The translations under genes were made by a program, and so were the position numbers. From Streptomyces sp. Act143 (GTDB taxonomy: Bacteria > Actinomycetota > Actinomycetes > Streptomycetales > Streptomycetaceae), in NCBI RefSeq assembly GCF_003143935.1, contig NZ_QFRX01000001.1:3969946-4033945 (forward strand): a stretch of 64,000 nt of DNA, written 5' to 3'. Below the pieces are notes generated by a model. It was given only the letters and a program-made list of their open reading frames with translations, had not been told where the DNA came from and ran no database searches. Below are positions 1 to 8,042 of the stretch, piece by piece. Numbering within the stretch: the stretch's first letter is position 1; each line of letters starts with the position of its first letter.

Positions 1-1
1 C

Positions 2-268
2 CTCACCTGGGACAGCGTCGACAAGATGGCCGCCAGCGACGTCTTCCGTGCCGTGCCCCTCATCGGCCCCCGCCCGGTCCTGCAGATCATCGGCGAACGC
101 GCGGTGACCGCCTGGATGGCCACCGACGCCCACCAGGCCGCCACCGGCCCCAAGGAACTCCACCGCATCCCCGGAGCCAGCCACGTCGACCTCTACGACA
201 AGCGCGAGTACATCGACCCCGCCGTCGACAAGCTCGCCGACTTCTTCACCACCCACCTGGCCAAGTGA
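2..268 (+). CDS. Alpha/beta hydrolase, C-terminal part (5' end outside window)
   Basis: The reading frame is open from the first bases of the window to a TGA at 266-268, so only the last 88 residues are present and the real start lies upstream. The piece has the layout of the end of a dienelactone-hydrolase/YcjY-like alpha/beta hydrolase: a strand running into a short RPVLQIIGE segment, an acid region, then PGASHVDLYDK, where the histidine fits the catalytic His of the Ser-Asp-His triad, and a final helix ending DFFTTHLAK. The nucleophile Ser is not in view, so substrate cannot be judged. A hairpin directly after the stop looks like its terminator. The family call rests on this C-terminal pattern only. 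Confidence 0.7.
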   Translation, partial: LTWDSVDKMAASDVFRAVPLIGPRPVLQIIGERAVTAWMATDAHQAATGPKELHRIPGASHVDLYDKREYIDPAVDKLADFFTTHLAK

Positions 269-270
269 CC

Positions 271-312
271 CACGGCGCGGCGCCCGGCTCACCACGGGCC
301 GGGCGTGCCGTG
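271..312 (+). terminator. Rho-independent-like hairpin after the hydrolase gene
   Basis: Nested inverted repeats follow the stop codon by 2 bp: outer CACGGC (271-276) with GCCGTG (307-312), inner GCCCGGC (282-288) with GCCGGGC (298-304). There is no U-tract, as is usual in Streptomyces. Confidence 0.6.
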
Positions 313-447
313 CTGTGCTGTCCTAGCGGTCAGGTGCCTCGGCAGGTGTCGGCATGTGGTCACCGTGCCGCCGGGCCAGTCCTTTGACTGACGATCTGCC
401 GCACTGTGCGCAGTTCATGATGTTCCGAGGCTTTCTGAACGGTGTCG

Positions 448-455
448 CACATGTG
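448..455. promoter_or_regulatory. CACATGTG palindrome upstream of the MmgE/PrpD gene
   Basis: An 8-bp perfect palindrome lies about 120 bp before the likely start of the MmgE/PrpD gene. The same octamer occurs at 2260, 20596, 38606 and 54505, each time outside the body of a gene. An inverted pair GTTCA/TGAAC lies just upstream. Which protein binds, if any, is unknown. Confidence 0.35.
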
Positions 456-568
456 TCGCGCACCGTCACTTGACCGATGTGTTTCCTCCGCTCGCGCAGC
501 GATCGTGGATCCGGCGCGCACACGTGGCTCGCCGCTTTCCCCGTTCGCGACCTCGAAGGAGGGCTGCC

Positions 569-1960
569 GTGACCGCCCCCGCCGCTGACCACCCCGGCAC
601 CACCACCCCGCTGGCGGAACGCATCGCCCGCTGGGTCACGGCCCTGCGCTATGAAGACATCCCCCCGGAGGTGCGGGACTTCACCAAGCTTCTCGTCCTC
701 GACCAGATCGGCTGTGAACTGGCCGGTGCCGTCCTGCCCAACATCCAGCCGGTCCTGCGGCTGGCGGAGCGGCAGCCGGGAGCGGCCCAGGCGACCCTGG
801 CCCACTCCGGCCGGGCATCCACCGTCTCACAGGCCGCCTGGGTGAACGGCACCCTGGGGCACAGCGGTGAGTGCGACGACGCCCATCCGCTGGCGTGGCA
901 CGTCACGTCCGTCGTCGTACCCGCCGCCCTCGCCCTCGCGGAGCGCGAGGGGGCGTCCGGACGTGACCTGATCACCGCCGTCGTCGCGGGCGTGCAGACG
1001 ATGGCGCTGCTCGGCTCCGCCGGCACTCCGCCGATGCTGGCGACGGGCTGGCACGGCGCGAAAGTGCTGGGCGTGCACGGCGCGGCAGCGGCGGCCGGGG
1101 TGATCCTCGGCCTCACTCCGGAACAACAGACCAACGCCTTCGGCATCGCGGGCGGCGACTCGGGGGGCACGGTCGAGTACGACGAGCACGGGGGCGAGGT
1201 GAAGCGGATGTACCCGGGGTCGGCCGCCCGCGCGGGCGTGGAGGCCGCCCAACTGGCGCAGCTCGGCTTCACCGGCCCGCCCACCATATTCGACGGCAGG
1301 AAGGGGCTGCTGAACCTCTTCGCCGGCGGCGGGAACATCGCGGCGCTGGAGGCGCAGTGGGACCGCTGGCTCATCCTCGAAACGATCATTCGTTTCTTCC
1401 CCGGTGTCGCCACCAACCACACCCCGCTGGACGTCATCGGAAAGCTGCGCAAGCAGTACGGCGTCAAACCGGCCGACGTCGCCCGGATCCGGGTCGGCCT
1501 GGTCGACTTCGCCGTCGGGCACGGGGCCAGCATCACGCGGCCCACCGACGCCATCACTGCCCAGTTCAGCCTCGCGTTCAGCATCGGCCTGCAGTTCGTC
1601 ACCGGCGCCAATGCCCCTGCCGACTACTTCGATCCCGCTCGCTGGACCGACCCGGACGTCCTCGGCATCGGTGATCTCGTCGAGGCGTACGCGATGCCGA
1701 TCCCCGAGGGCGACCCGGTCTTCAGCACCCGGGTGGACATCGAACTGCACGACGGCACCGTTCTCAGCGCCTACCAAGCCGGCTTTCCCGGGCACTCCAG
1801 CCGTCCCGCCACCCGGGAGGACATCGAGCGCAAGTTCCGGACCGCTGTCGCCGGAGTCGTCCCCGCCGAGCGCGCCGCCGCGCTCCTGACGGCCGTGGCC
1901 GCTCTGGAGGAGCATGACACCGTTCGCGCGGTGACGAGGCACTACGGCATCGAGGGATAG
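569..1960 (+). CDS. MmgE/PrpD family protein (2-methylcitrate dehydratase-like)
   Basis: This 463-residue protein has the length and pattern of the MmgE/PrpD superfamily: an N-terminal helical lid domain (LAERIARWVTALRYEDIPPE, then a helix with LDQIGCELAG), a central HPLAWHVTSVVVPAALALAE region, a glycine-rich stretch and a C-terminal alpha/beta part. The family includes 2-methylcitrate dehydratase of the propionate (methylcitrate) pathway and cis-aconitate decarboxylase. No prpB, prpC or other methylcitrate gene is nearby, so the substrate is open. I chose the GTG at 569 because GAAGGAGG (555-562) sits at good spacing; the frame stays open upstream to 470 but that part has no ribosome site and reads as low-complexity arginine-rich sequence. 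The 3' end abuts and slightly overlaps an acetolactate synthase remnant on the other strand. Confidence 0.85.
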   Translation: MTAPAADHPGTTTPLAERIARWVTALRYEDIPPEVRDFTKLLVLDQIGCELAGAVLPNIQPVLRLAERQPGAAQATLAHSGRASTVSQAAWVNGTLGHSGECDDAHPLAWHVTSVVVPAALALAEREGASGRDLITAVVAGVQTMALLGSAGTPPMLATGWHGAKVLGVHGAAAAAGVILGLTPEQQTNAFGIAGGDSGGTVEYDEHGGEVKRMYPGSAARAGVEAAQLAQLGFTGPPTIFDGRKGLLNLFAGGGNIAALEAQWDRWLILETIIRFFPGVATNHTPLDVIGKLRKQYGVKPADVARIRVGLVDFAVGHGASITRPTDAITAQFSLAFSIGLQFVTGANAPADYFDPARWTDPDVLGIGDLVEAYAMPIPEGDPVFSTRVDIELHDGTVLSAYQAGFPGHSSRPATREDIERKFRTAVAGVVPAERAAALLTAVAALEEHDTVRAVTRHYGIEG

Positions 1961-2262
1961 CCATTCGGTACGCCGGTGAGCCGTCCCACGGCGGCGGCCG
2001 TGAAGACCGCTTTCTGCTCGTGCCGGCAGACGACGACCTGCGGTCCCGTGTCGGCCAGCGCGTCGTACACGGTGTCGATCTTCGCGCCGGGGACGCCGAA
2101 CACGTACGGCGCGTCGTTGGGCCGGAGGCCCTCCGCCATCCGCTGGGCGGACCTGACCGGTTCGACGGGGGTCTCGGCAGGGCCGTGGGCGGGCGGTAGG
2201 GGGCGGCCCCGCGGTCTGCCCTCAGGGGCACACCTGCGCCGGGCACTGCCGCAACGAGACAC
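1942..2262 (-). pseudogene. Acetolactate synthase large-subunit remnant (N-terminal fragment)
   Basis: Read on the minus strand, roughly 2154 to 1972 encodes the start of a thiamine-pyrophosphate enzyme of the acetolactate synthase group: an N-terminal helix, the very typical YVFGVPGAKIDTVYDAL, the CRHEQ segment with the catalytic glutamate, and AAAVGRLTG. Family members continue for another 450 or more residues; here the match stops abruptly after GRLTG and a stop follows nine codons later. In intact enzymes the residues after HEQ are usually NAAFMAAA, here KAVFTAAA, which suggests drift. The sequence upstream of 2160 is arginine-rich and looks non-coding. The break point is only about 12 bp past the stop of the MmgE/PrpD gene, so a deletion that joined that gene to this locus could have removed the rest. 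Confidence 0.75.
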
Positions 2263-2267
2263 ATGTG
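2260..2267. promoter_or_regulatory. CACATGTG palindrome upstream of the acetolactate synthase remnant
   Basis: Second copy of the octamer palindrome, within GAGACACATGTGATG. It lies about 100 bp upstream of where similarity to acetolactate synthase begins, so it may be a surviving part of the dead gene's control region. Confidence 0.3.
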
Positions 2268-2367
2268 ATGTACGGACACCTCGTGCGGGTATGACACGGA
2301 CGTAGGGCCGTCTCTACACGTCCCGATGGCAAACGTGGGGGCTGGTCCATCGCGCGGGTCGGGGTGA

Positions 2368-2766
2368 TCGAGAAACATACGGACTGACGCCTGTCGCAGT
2401 TGGCGTTTTCCTCCGCATCACCTGCCGGCCACGATCGCGGGGCGTCTGACCAGCGGCGTCGGGATCGGGCTGGGAGAGGGCGAGCCGAAGACCCACCGTG
2501 AGGAGGCCGTCGGGGCGTTGCTCGGGTACGTCACGGGCCTCGGGGTCGGGGCCGCCTACGGGATGCTCTGCCGCCGCGCCGCGCTGCCGGTGTGGGCCGC
2601 CGGGACGCTGCTCGGCGCCGCGGCCATGGTGGGCAGCGACGTACCGGCCACCGCGTTGAAGGTGACCGACCCGAGGACCTGGGGCCCCTCGTCGTGGGTG
2701 TCGGACATCGTGCCGCACCTGGCGTACGGCTTCGTGGGGGCGAGTGTGTACCGCGCGCTGCGCTGA
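2368..2766 (+). pseudogene. Truncated small membrane protein (C-terminal remnant)
   Basis: The plus-strand frame from about 2430 reads PATIAGRLTSGVGIGLGEGE, then a glycine/alanine-rich membrane segment (LLGYVTGLGVGAAYGMLCRR), a second hydrophobic segment (LPVWAAGTLLGAAAMVGSDVP) and a closing DIVPHLAYGFVGASVYRAL. This resembles the C-terminal two thirds of a 150-170-residue actinobacterial membrane protein of unknown function whose N-terminal first helix is missing here. The frame is blocked by a TGA at 2365-2367 with no in-frame ATG. A TTG at 2518 preceded by AGGAGG at 2501 could start a residual 82-residue product, but that would begin inside the first remaining helix. I treat it as a remnant in the same decayed patch as the acetolactate synthase fragment. 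Confidence 0.55.
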
Positions 2767-2793
2767 TCGGGAAGTGTGTGTGACCGCGGGCGC

Positions 2794-3402
2794 TCAGGGG
2801 GAGAGACCTTCGCGGTGGGGTCGTGCTCCGTCCAGCAGGTCGAGCTGAAGGTTCACCGCGGCGGTGGTGCGGGCAACGTCGCCCGTGGCCAGCAGATCGA
2901 GCAGCGCGCCCCGCAGCACGGCCAGGACCAGGGTGCACTCCGCCTCCGCGGCCTTTGTCCCGTGCTGCTCGGCGGGGCGGCCCGCCGCGAGGAGTTCGAG
3001 CCAGTCATTGACCGTCTCGCGGGCGAAGCCGCCCCAGGGGCCGTCCGGCTCCATGATGGACCGGGCGTAGCTCTCGACCCACAACGCCACCAGGCCCCGG
3101 CGGGCGTCGTCGGAGAGCCAACGCCACAGACGGCGGGCGACCGAGGTGGTTCCCTCGTCCGCTGCGCGCAGGTCGGCCAGCACCTCGATCTGGTCGAGTT
3201 CGTCCGCTCGGGCGCGCGCGAGCAGGGCACGGATGAGTCCGTCCTTGCTGCCGAACAGGTACAGCAGCACACGTGGGCTGGAGCCGATCGCTTCGGCCAG
3301 CGGGCGCAGGGACAGTTCGCTGATTCCGCTGTGCAAGGCATATACGTATGCCGCCTCGAGGAGTTCCTTCTGGCGGGGAGAGTTGCGCTGAGGTGTGGTC
3401 AC
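2794..3402 (-). CDS. TetR/AcrR family transcriptional regulator
   Basis: A 202-residue TetR repressor. The N-terminal helix-turn-helix spans about residues 10-57 (QKELLEAAYVYALHSGISEL, then LRPLAEAIGSSPRVLLYLF); the rest is the variable all-helical ligand and dimer domain. It starts at a GTG at 3402-3400. The intergenic DNA shared with the divergent GNAT gene holds a clear inverted repeat at 3417-3432, only 15 bp from this start, which is the expected layout for autorepression and control of the neighbour. The inducing ligand cannot be deduced. Confidence 0.9.
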   Translation of the reverse strand: MTTPQRNSPRQKELLEAAYVYALHSGISELSLRPLAEAIGSSPRVLLYLFGSKDGLIRALLARARADELDQIEVLADLRAADEGTTSVARRLWRWLSDDARRGLVALWVESYARSIMEPDGPWGGFARETVNDWLELLAAGRPAEQHGTKAAEAECTLVLAVLRGALLDLLATGDVARTTAAVNLQLDLLDGARPHREGLSP

Positions 3403-3411
3403 CGGGATACC

Positions 3412-3443
3412 ATAGGTGAAACAGTCGTTTCAGTCACACCTAT
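3412..3443. promoter_or_regulatory. Probable TetR operator between divergent TetR and GNAT genes
   Basis: Contains TGAAAC-AGTC-GTTTCA (3417-3432), a perfect 6-bp inverted repeat with a 4-bp spacer, and a second overlapping pair ATAGGTG (3412-3418) and CACCTAT (3437-3443). The two pairs have different centres, so two overlapping dimers are possible. Position between the divergent genes fits joint control by the adjacent TetR protein. Confidence 0.6.
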
Positions 3444-3595
3444 CGGTACTCGGCTCCAGCCGGCGACGCCCGGAGCTCGACGGTGTTGGCTCTCGCCGCG
3501 GCGGCCCTGCCGCGCTCGTAACGTTCTGCTGGAATCGCCCATCGCGGAGCCGGGCCATGTCCTGTGCCCGCGGTGGTTACAGAAAGACGATCACG

Positions 3596-4327
3596 ATGAC
3601 CACAGAAGCGATATCTCACCTCCTGGACGTGCCGGTGCGGGCCTCGCTCACGGGGGATCATGCTCGCTTCGGAGTCCGACGCGGCCGTGTGCTGCGATAC
3701 AAACCTGGCCTCGCCACGTTTGCCGCGCTGCCGGACGACCCGGAGCCCCAGGACTGGCACGACGCCGCCGCGCTCGCAGGGCCGGGGCAGGTGCTGTACC
3801 TCGTGGGCCAGGACCCGGAGCTTCCTCCCGGCTGGACCGGGGTCTCGCACAGCCGGGGTGTGCAACTCGTCGCGGACCGCCCGGTGGCCCGGTACGACGA
3901 GGAGGTGCGGGTGCTGGGGTTCCAGGACGCGCTGGAGATCCTCGCCCTGGTCGAGGAGACGAAACCGGGCCCGTTCCTGCCCCGCAGTCTGCAGTACGCG
4001 CGGTACTTCGGGTTCCGTGTGCACGGGGAGCTGGTGGCCGTGGCCGGTCTGCGGATGCGCCCGGAGGGGTTCGCCGAGGTGAGCACGGTCTGCACGCTCC
4101 CCGAGTACCGGGGCAGGGGCCTGGCCCGGCGCCTGGTGATGCATCTGTGCCGGCTCGTCGCCCAGCAGGGCGCCACCCCGTTCCTGCACGCCAAGGCGGA
4201 TCAGGAGGCGGTGCTGCGGTTGTACGGCTCGCTGGGTTTCGAGCACCGCGCCGATCTCGTCTTCCGTCAGATAGCGGCCCCGCGGGAGCTGTCCGCGTAC
4301 CCCCTCGGCGGCGGGGAAGCGAGCTGA
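3596..4327 (+). CDS. GNAT family N-acetyltransferase
   Basis: A 243-residue acetyltransferase with the GNAT core in its C-terminal half: after a hydrophobic strand (GELVAVAGLRM) comes EVSTVCTLPEYRGRGLARRL, whose R-G-R-G-L-A matches the acetyl-CoA pyrophosphate-binding loop Q/RxxGxG/A, then a strand and LYGSLGFEHRADLVF, the typical YxxxGF ending. The N-terminal 120 residues resemble the FR47-like two-lobed arrangement. Start ATG at 3596 is preceded by AGAAAGA; the frame is open upstream to 3416 but that would cover the operator. Substrate unknown. It is divergent from the TetR gene and likely under its control. Confidence 0.85.
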   Translation: MTTEAISHLLDVPVRASLTGDHARFGVRRGRVLRYKPGLATFAALPDDPEPQDWHDAAALAGPGQVLYLVGQDPELPPGWTGVSHSRGVQLVADRPVARYDEEVRVLGFQDALEILALVEETKPGPFLPRSLQYARYFGFRVHGELVAVAGLRMRPEGFAEVSTVCTLPEYRGRGLARRLVMHLCRLVAQQGATPFLHAKADQEAVLRLYGSLGFEHRADLVFRQIAAPRELSAYPLGGGEAS

Positions 4328-4367
4328 GGACCGGAAGCTGGGTGCCCGGGGCTCAGGGCCGCGTCCC

Positions 4368-4392
4368 GACGGCCGGACAGGGTCCGGCCGTC
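4368..4392. terminator. Bidirectional terminator hairpin
   Basis: GACGGCCGGAC (4368-4378) and GTCCGGCCGTC (4382-4392) form a perfect 11-bp stem with a 3-base loop. It sits between the convergent GNAT and ABC permease genes. Confidence 0.8.
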
Positions 4393-4435
4393 GAGACCGC
4401 CTGGTGAGCGCACGCCACCGCGGCGGCCGGCCGGT

Positions 4436-7261
4436 TCAGTCGGCGGCGAGCAGGTGCGCGGGGGCTATCCGGGACAGGCTGCGGATCGGGATCGCCAGGG
4501 CCGCCGTCACCAGGGCGGTCGCGGCGAGCGTGGCCAGCAGCGCCGCACCGGCGACGACGAGCAGGTGTCCGTGGAGCACCCCCTGCCCGAGCGCCAGCAC
4601 GACGAGCAGCCCGGCCACCGCGCCGGACAGGCCGCCCAGCAGGGCGAGGCCGATGCCCTCGTACAGGGTCGCTCGCGCCAGCTCCCGGTCGCTCCAGCCG
4701 GTCGCCCGCAGCACCGCGAGGTCGGCGGCGCGTTCGCGCTGGGAGATGACCAGCACGTCCACGACACCGGCGGCGCCCAACAGCAGGCACAGGGCGACGC
4801 TGAGGTAGTCGGCCCCGCGGGCCTCCGCCACCACGGCGCTGCCGAGCAGTGAGCCGGCGACCTGGCCGCGAAAGGCCAGCGTCAGAGCGAGCAGCAGGGT
4901 GAACGCGGCCACGCCCAGGGCCAGTCCCGCCGCGCCCAGCAGGGTGCGGCCCCGGACCCGCAGCAGGTTGAGCAGGGCCAGACCGGCCACTGAACGCACC
5001 GGGCGGGCGCGGCGGACCGCTGCCACCGGCGGCCGGACCGCTTCCATCGGCCCCATCCGGGTGGCGAGCCAGGCCGGGATCAGGCCCGCGACCGTGGCCA
5101 GGACGAGCGCCACGGGCAGGACCAGAAGGGACTTGGTGCCGGCGTCGGGCTGTCCGAGCAGGCGGCCCAGCACGTAGGCGAGCAGCGTGCCGGCGGCTCC
5201 GGCGGCGAGTCCGATCGCGAACAGTTCGCCGAGGACGAGGCGGAGCACTTCGCCACTGCTCCAGCCCAGGCAGCGCAGCGTGCCGATCTCAGTGCGGCGT
5301 GAGCGCACCGAGGCCAGTGCCGCCTGTCCGATGAAGAGGGCGCAGACGACGAGGACGAGGACGAAGAGCAGGGCGCTCTTGGTGTCCACGGCCCGCAGGA
5401 TCCGCAGGGCGACGCCCTTGGCGACCCAGCGTTCCGTCACGTGGGTCGTGGCGTCGAGGACCACCGTCTGGGGGGCGGGTGAGCTGCCGACGGTGACGTC
5501 GACCTGGAGGCGGGGGTAGGCGGCCCGGATCTGGCCGGCGACCGCGTTCACCCGGGCGCGGGAGGCGGCGTCGACGCCGCTGACGCCGGCCACCCGGATC
5601 CTGATGGCGCTGACCGGTGCCTTGTCCTGGAGGGTCGGGGTGCGGCGGCTCTTGGTGAGCGCGGTGATGGAGTCCATCGTCGTCAGCATGGTGGGGGGCG
5701 GGCTGACGTAGCCGCCGAGGTTGCGGTCGGGGCGCAGGGCCTTGTCGTGGAGCGCCTCGCGGGTGGCGGTGTCGGCGCCGGTGACCTGGGGCGGCTGGTA
5801 GGTCTCCAACGGGGCGTCGGACAGGGGGGAGAAGCCGGGCAGCTTGCCGGTGTCGTAGCGGCCGACCAGGCGGACGAGGGGGTTGGGCAGGCGCCCGTAG
5901 TCGGTCTCCTTGCAGGCGTCCATGCCGAAGCAGTTGGTGGAGGGGTGGCTGACCACCTTGCGGTACTGGGTGCCCTGGTTCTCCTCGGGCACGTAGGGAA
6001 CCGGTTGCCGGTCCTGGTTCGTCACCCACAGGCCGGGTTTCTGTGCCGGTTGTGTCTGCACCTCCAGGTGGTCGCCGGATGTCCGGCGGTAGGTGACCGG
6101 GCCGACCGTCCAGTAGTCGCTGGTGTCGAAGGAGTCCTCCTCCAGCGCCTTGCGGTAGCCCTTGCTCAGGTCGGCGCCGATACGGCCCACGGGGGTGCCG
6201 TGCAGGCCGTGGACGAAGTCGACGGCGGTGGGGTTGCCCAGCTTGGACGGCAGCCGGGCCGGGTCACCGACGTCGAGCCGCTCGACGGTGGCGTCGAGGG
6301 TGCCGGTGGTCAGTGGGTTGCTGCTGAGCAACGCCGGTACGTAGAAGTCGTATCCGCCGTAGCTGCTCTTCGGGGGCGGGACCTTCCACGGCTTGTCGTT
6401 CTCGGTGAGCATGCGGCCCGAGGTGACCGTGCCGCCGAGGCCCACGAGCCGGTCCTCGGCCTGCGGGTCGATGGCTGACAGCAGCACGGGGTAGCTGACC
6501 GGGATGTCGATGGTGGCCTTGCCCTGGCCGGACTGGCAGTTCATCCACGAGTTGAGCCGGGGGTCGAACGCCGAGATCTCCCTGCGGTCCTCGGAGATGA
6601 GGTTCGGCTTCATGGGCAGGTCCACGCCGAACTCCGTCAGCTGCGTCTTGTCCCGGTTGAAGTAGAAGCAGACGTCGTACTTGCCGTCCAGCTGGTAGCG
6701 CCGGGTGCTCTTCTCCGTGGCGGCCTTCTCCAAGGTCCTCGACCGGAAGTAGTCCTCCGTCACCGAGGTCAGCGGGCTGCGGGTCAGGTAGACGTACTGG
6801 TCGGAGGTTCGGTAGCTGCCGAGTCCGGCCGTCAGGGTGGGGCGGATGCGGAGGATCTGCCGGGACGCCTTGCCGTCGAGGAAGCGGGACACGTCCACGG
6901 TGACGCGGCTGTTCACCATGAGGTAGCCGATGTTGGCGACGGGTGCGGCCACGTCCACTCCGGCCATGCCGCGGATGCGCCGGTACTGGTCCAGGGTGAT
7001 GCCGCCGAACGTCCCGGACAGGAAGTTCGGTACGACCATGCCGTCGCGGCGTTCGGCGTCGGTCTGCGCGTTCGGCGGGCGCACCAGGACGTCGTACGCG
7101 GACCGCGCGTTCTTCTGCACGGTGCCCACGGTGGTCGCCCGGCTCGTGCTCACGGTCGCCGTCAGCAGGGTGAAGCTGGTCGCCGCCACCAGGATCCCGG
7201 CGGCGAGGGCCAGTGCGCGTCCGCGTCTGCGCCGGAGCTGTTCGAGGATGATCGCTATCAC
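4436..7261 (-). CDS. ABC transporter permease, MacB/FtsX type, two FtsX domains
   Basis: A 941-residue membrane protein: an N-terminal membrane helix after an arginine-rich start (RRRRGRALALAAGILVAATS), a large extracytoplasmic domain of about 550 residues, then a first FtsX block near residues 640-760 (FVLVLVVCALFIGQAALASV followed by RRTEIGTLRCLGWSSGEVL) and a second near 800-935 (REREADLAVLRATGWSDREL-type motif). This is the usual arrangement of actinobacterial MacB-like permeases that act in export or as mechanotransmission devices rather than import. It starts with GTG at 7261 and overlaps the ATPase stop by four bases (GTGA), so the two are translationally coupled. The ectodomain contains several cysteines (for example CFYFNRD and NCFGMDACKE), which could form disulfides outside the membrane. 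Confidence 0.88.
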   Translation of the reverse strand: MIAIILEQLRRRRGRALALAAGILVAATSFTLLTATVSTSRATTVGTVQKNARSAYDVLVRPPNAQTDAERRDGMVVPNFLSGTFGGITLDQYRRIRGMAGVDVAAPVANIGYLMVNSRVTVDVSRFLDGKASRQILRIRPTLTAGLGSYRTSDQYVYLTRSPLTSVTEDYFRSRTLEKAATEKSTRRYQLDGKYDVCFYFNRDKTQLTEFGVDLPMKPNLISEDRREISAFDPRLNSWMNCQSGQGKATIDIPVSYPVLLSAIDPQAEDRLVGLGGTVTSGRMLTENDKPWKVPPPKSSYGGYDFYVPALLSSNPLTTGTLDATVERLDVGDPARLPSKLGNPTAVDFVHGLHGTPVGRIGADLSKGYRKALEEDSFDTSDYWTVGPVTYRRTSGDHLEVQTQPAQKPGLWVTNQDRQPVPYVPEENQGTQYRKVVSHPSTNCFGMDACKETDYGRLPNPLVRLVGRYDTGKLPGFSPLSDAPLETYQPPQVTGADTATREALHDKALRPDRNLGGYVSPPPTMLTTMDSITALTKSRRTPTLQDKAPVSAIRIRVAGVSGVDAASRARVNAVAGQIRAAYPRLQVDVTVGSSPAPQTVVLDATTHVTERWVAKGVALRILRAVDTKSALLFVLVLVVCALFIGQAALASVRSRRTEIGTLRCLGWSSGEVLRLVLGELFAIGLAAGAAGTLLAYVLGRLLGQPDAGTKSLLVLPVALVLATVAGLIPAWLATRMGPMEAVRPPVAAVRRARPVRSVAGLALLNLLRVRGRTLLGAAGLALGVAAFTLLLALTLAFRGQVAGSLLGSAVVAEARGADYLSVALCLLLGAAGVVDVLVISQRERAADLAVLRATGWSDRELARATLYEGIGLALLGGLSGAVAGLLVVLALGQGVLHGHLLVVAGAALLATLAATALVTAALAIPIRSLSRIAPAHLLAAD

Positions 7262-7962
7262 GGGCGCAGGCCCCCCAGTCGTCCCAGCACGTCGGCGGCG
7301 GGGGTGATGCGCTGGTCCGAGGTGATCCTGCCGTCCTGGAGGCGTACCACCCGGTCGCCGCTCGCCGCGACCTCCGCGTCATGGGTGGCGATCAGCATCG
7401 TCATCCCGTAGCGCTCGCGCAGCGCCATGAGCAGGTCGATGATCTCCCGCCCGATGACGCTGTCGAGGTTGCCCGTCGGCTCGTCGGCCAGCAGCAGCCC
7501 CGGCCGGTTGATCAGGGCGCGGGCCACGGCGACGCGTTGCTGCTGACCGCCGGACAGCTGCGAGGGCAGTGCGTCGGCGCGGTCGCCGAGGCCGACCGCT
7601 TCGAGCAGTTCCCTGCCGCGCTCGTGCCGGTCGAAGTCCACGCGGCGGGGCAGGACGGGGGCGAGGACGTTGTCGAGCGCGGTCAGCGCGGGCAGCAGGT
7701 GGAAGCGCTGGAAGACGAAGCCGATACGGCGCCGGTGGGCGTCCAGGTCGCGGGGGGTGAGCTGCACCCCGTCGATCTCGACATGGCCCTCGTCGGGCCG
7801 GTCCATGCCGCCGGTCAGGTGCAGCACGGTGGACTTGCCGGCGCCGGAGGGGCCGGTCAGCATCACCGTCTCGCCGGCCGCGACCTCCAGGTCGACCCCG
7901 TCCAGAGCGGTCAGTTGGGGGTAGCGGCGGCTCACCGCACGCAACGCCACGCTTACAGCCAT
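7258..7962 (-). CDS. ABC transporter ATP-binding protein (LolD/MacB type)
   Basis: A 234-residue ATPase with all motifs: Walker A GPSGAGKS (about residues 37-44), Q-loop in FVFQRFHLLPALTALDNV, signature LSGGQQQRVAVARAL, Walker B LLLADEPTGNLD and H-loop ATHD. The FQxF..LP..TA..NV pattern marks the LolD/MacB/FtsE class that partners FtsX-type permeases. It is the first gene of a two-gene operon with the permease and is divergent from a PadR regulator; two operator-like repeats lie in the 80-bp gap. The exported substrate is unknown, though PadR-controlled pairs of this sort often respond to membrane-active compounds or drugs. Confidence 0.93.
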   Translation of the reverse strand: MAVSVALRAVSRRYPQLTALDGVDLEVAAGETVMLTGPSGAGKSTVLHLTGGMDRPDEGHVEIDGVQLTPRDLDAHRRRIGFVFQRFHLLPALTALDNVLAPVLPRRVDFDRHERGRELLEAVGLGDRADALPSQLSGGQQQRVAVARALINRPGLLLADEPTGNLDSVIGREIIDLLMALRERYGMTMLIATHDAEVAASGDRVVRLQDGRITSDQRITPAADVLGRLGGLRP

Positions 7963-7984
7963 AGGTACCGCCTCGCCTCATACA

Positions 7985-8019
7985 TTGTCACAATGCAGCG
8001 GTATGTTGTCACAATGCAG
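7985..8019. promoter_or_regulatory. Tandem PadR operator candidates
   Basis: TTGTCACAATGCAG occurs twice, at 7985-7998 and 8006-8019, a spacing of exactly 21 bp or two helical turns. Each copy is itself palindromic; the first is CATTGT-C-ACAATG. They lie between the divergent ATPase and PadR genes, so one bound regulator could cover both promoters. Confidence 0.7.
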
Positions 8020-8042
8020 AAGGGGAAGGGAGGTGCAGGCCG

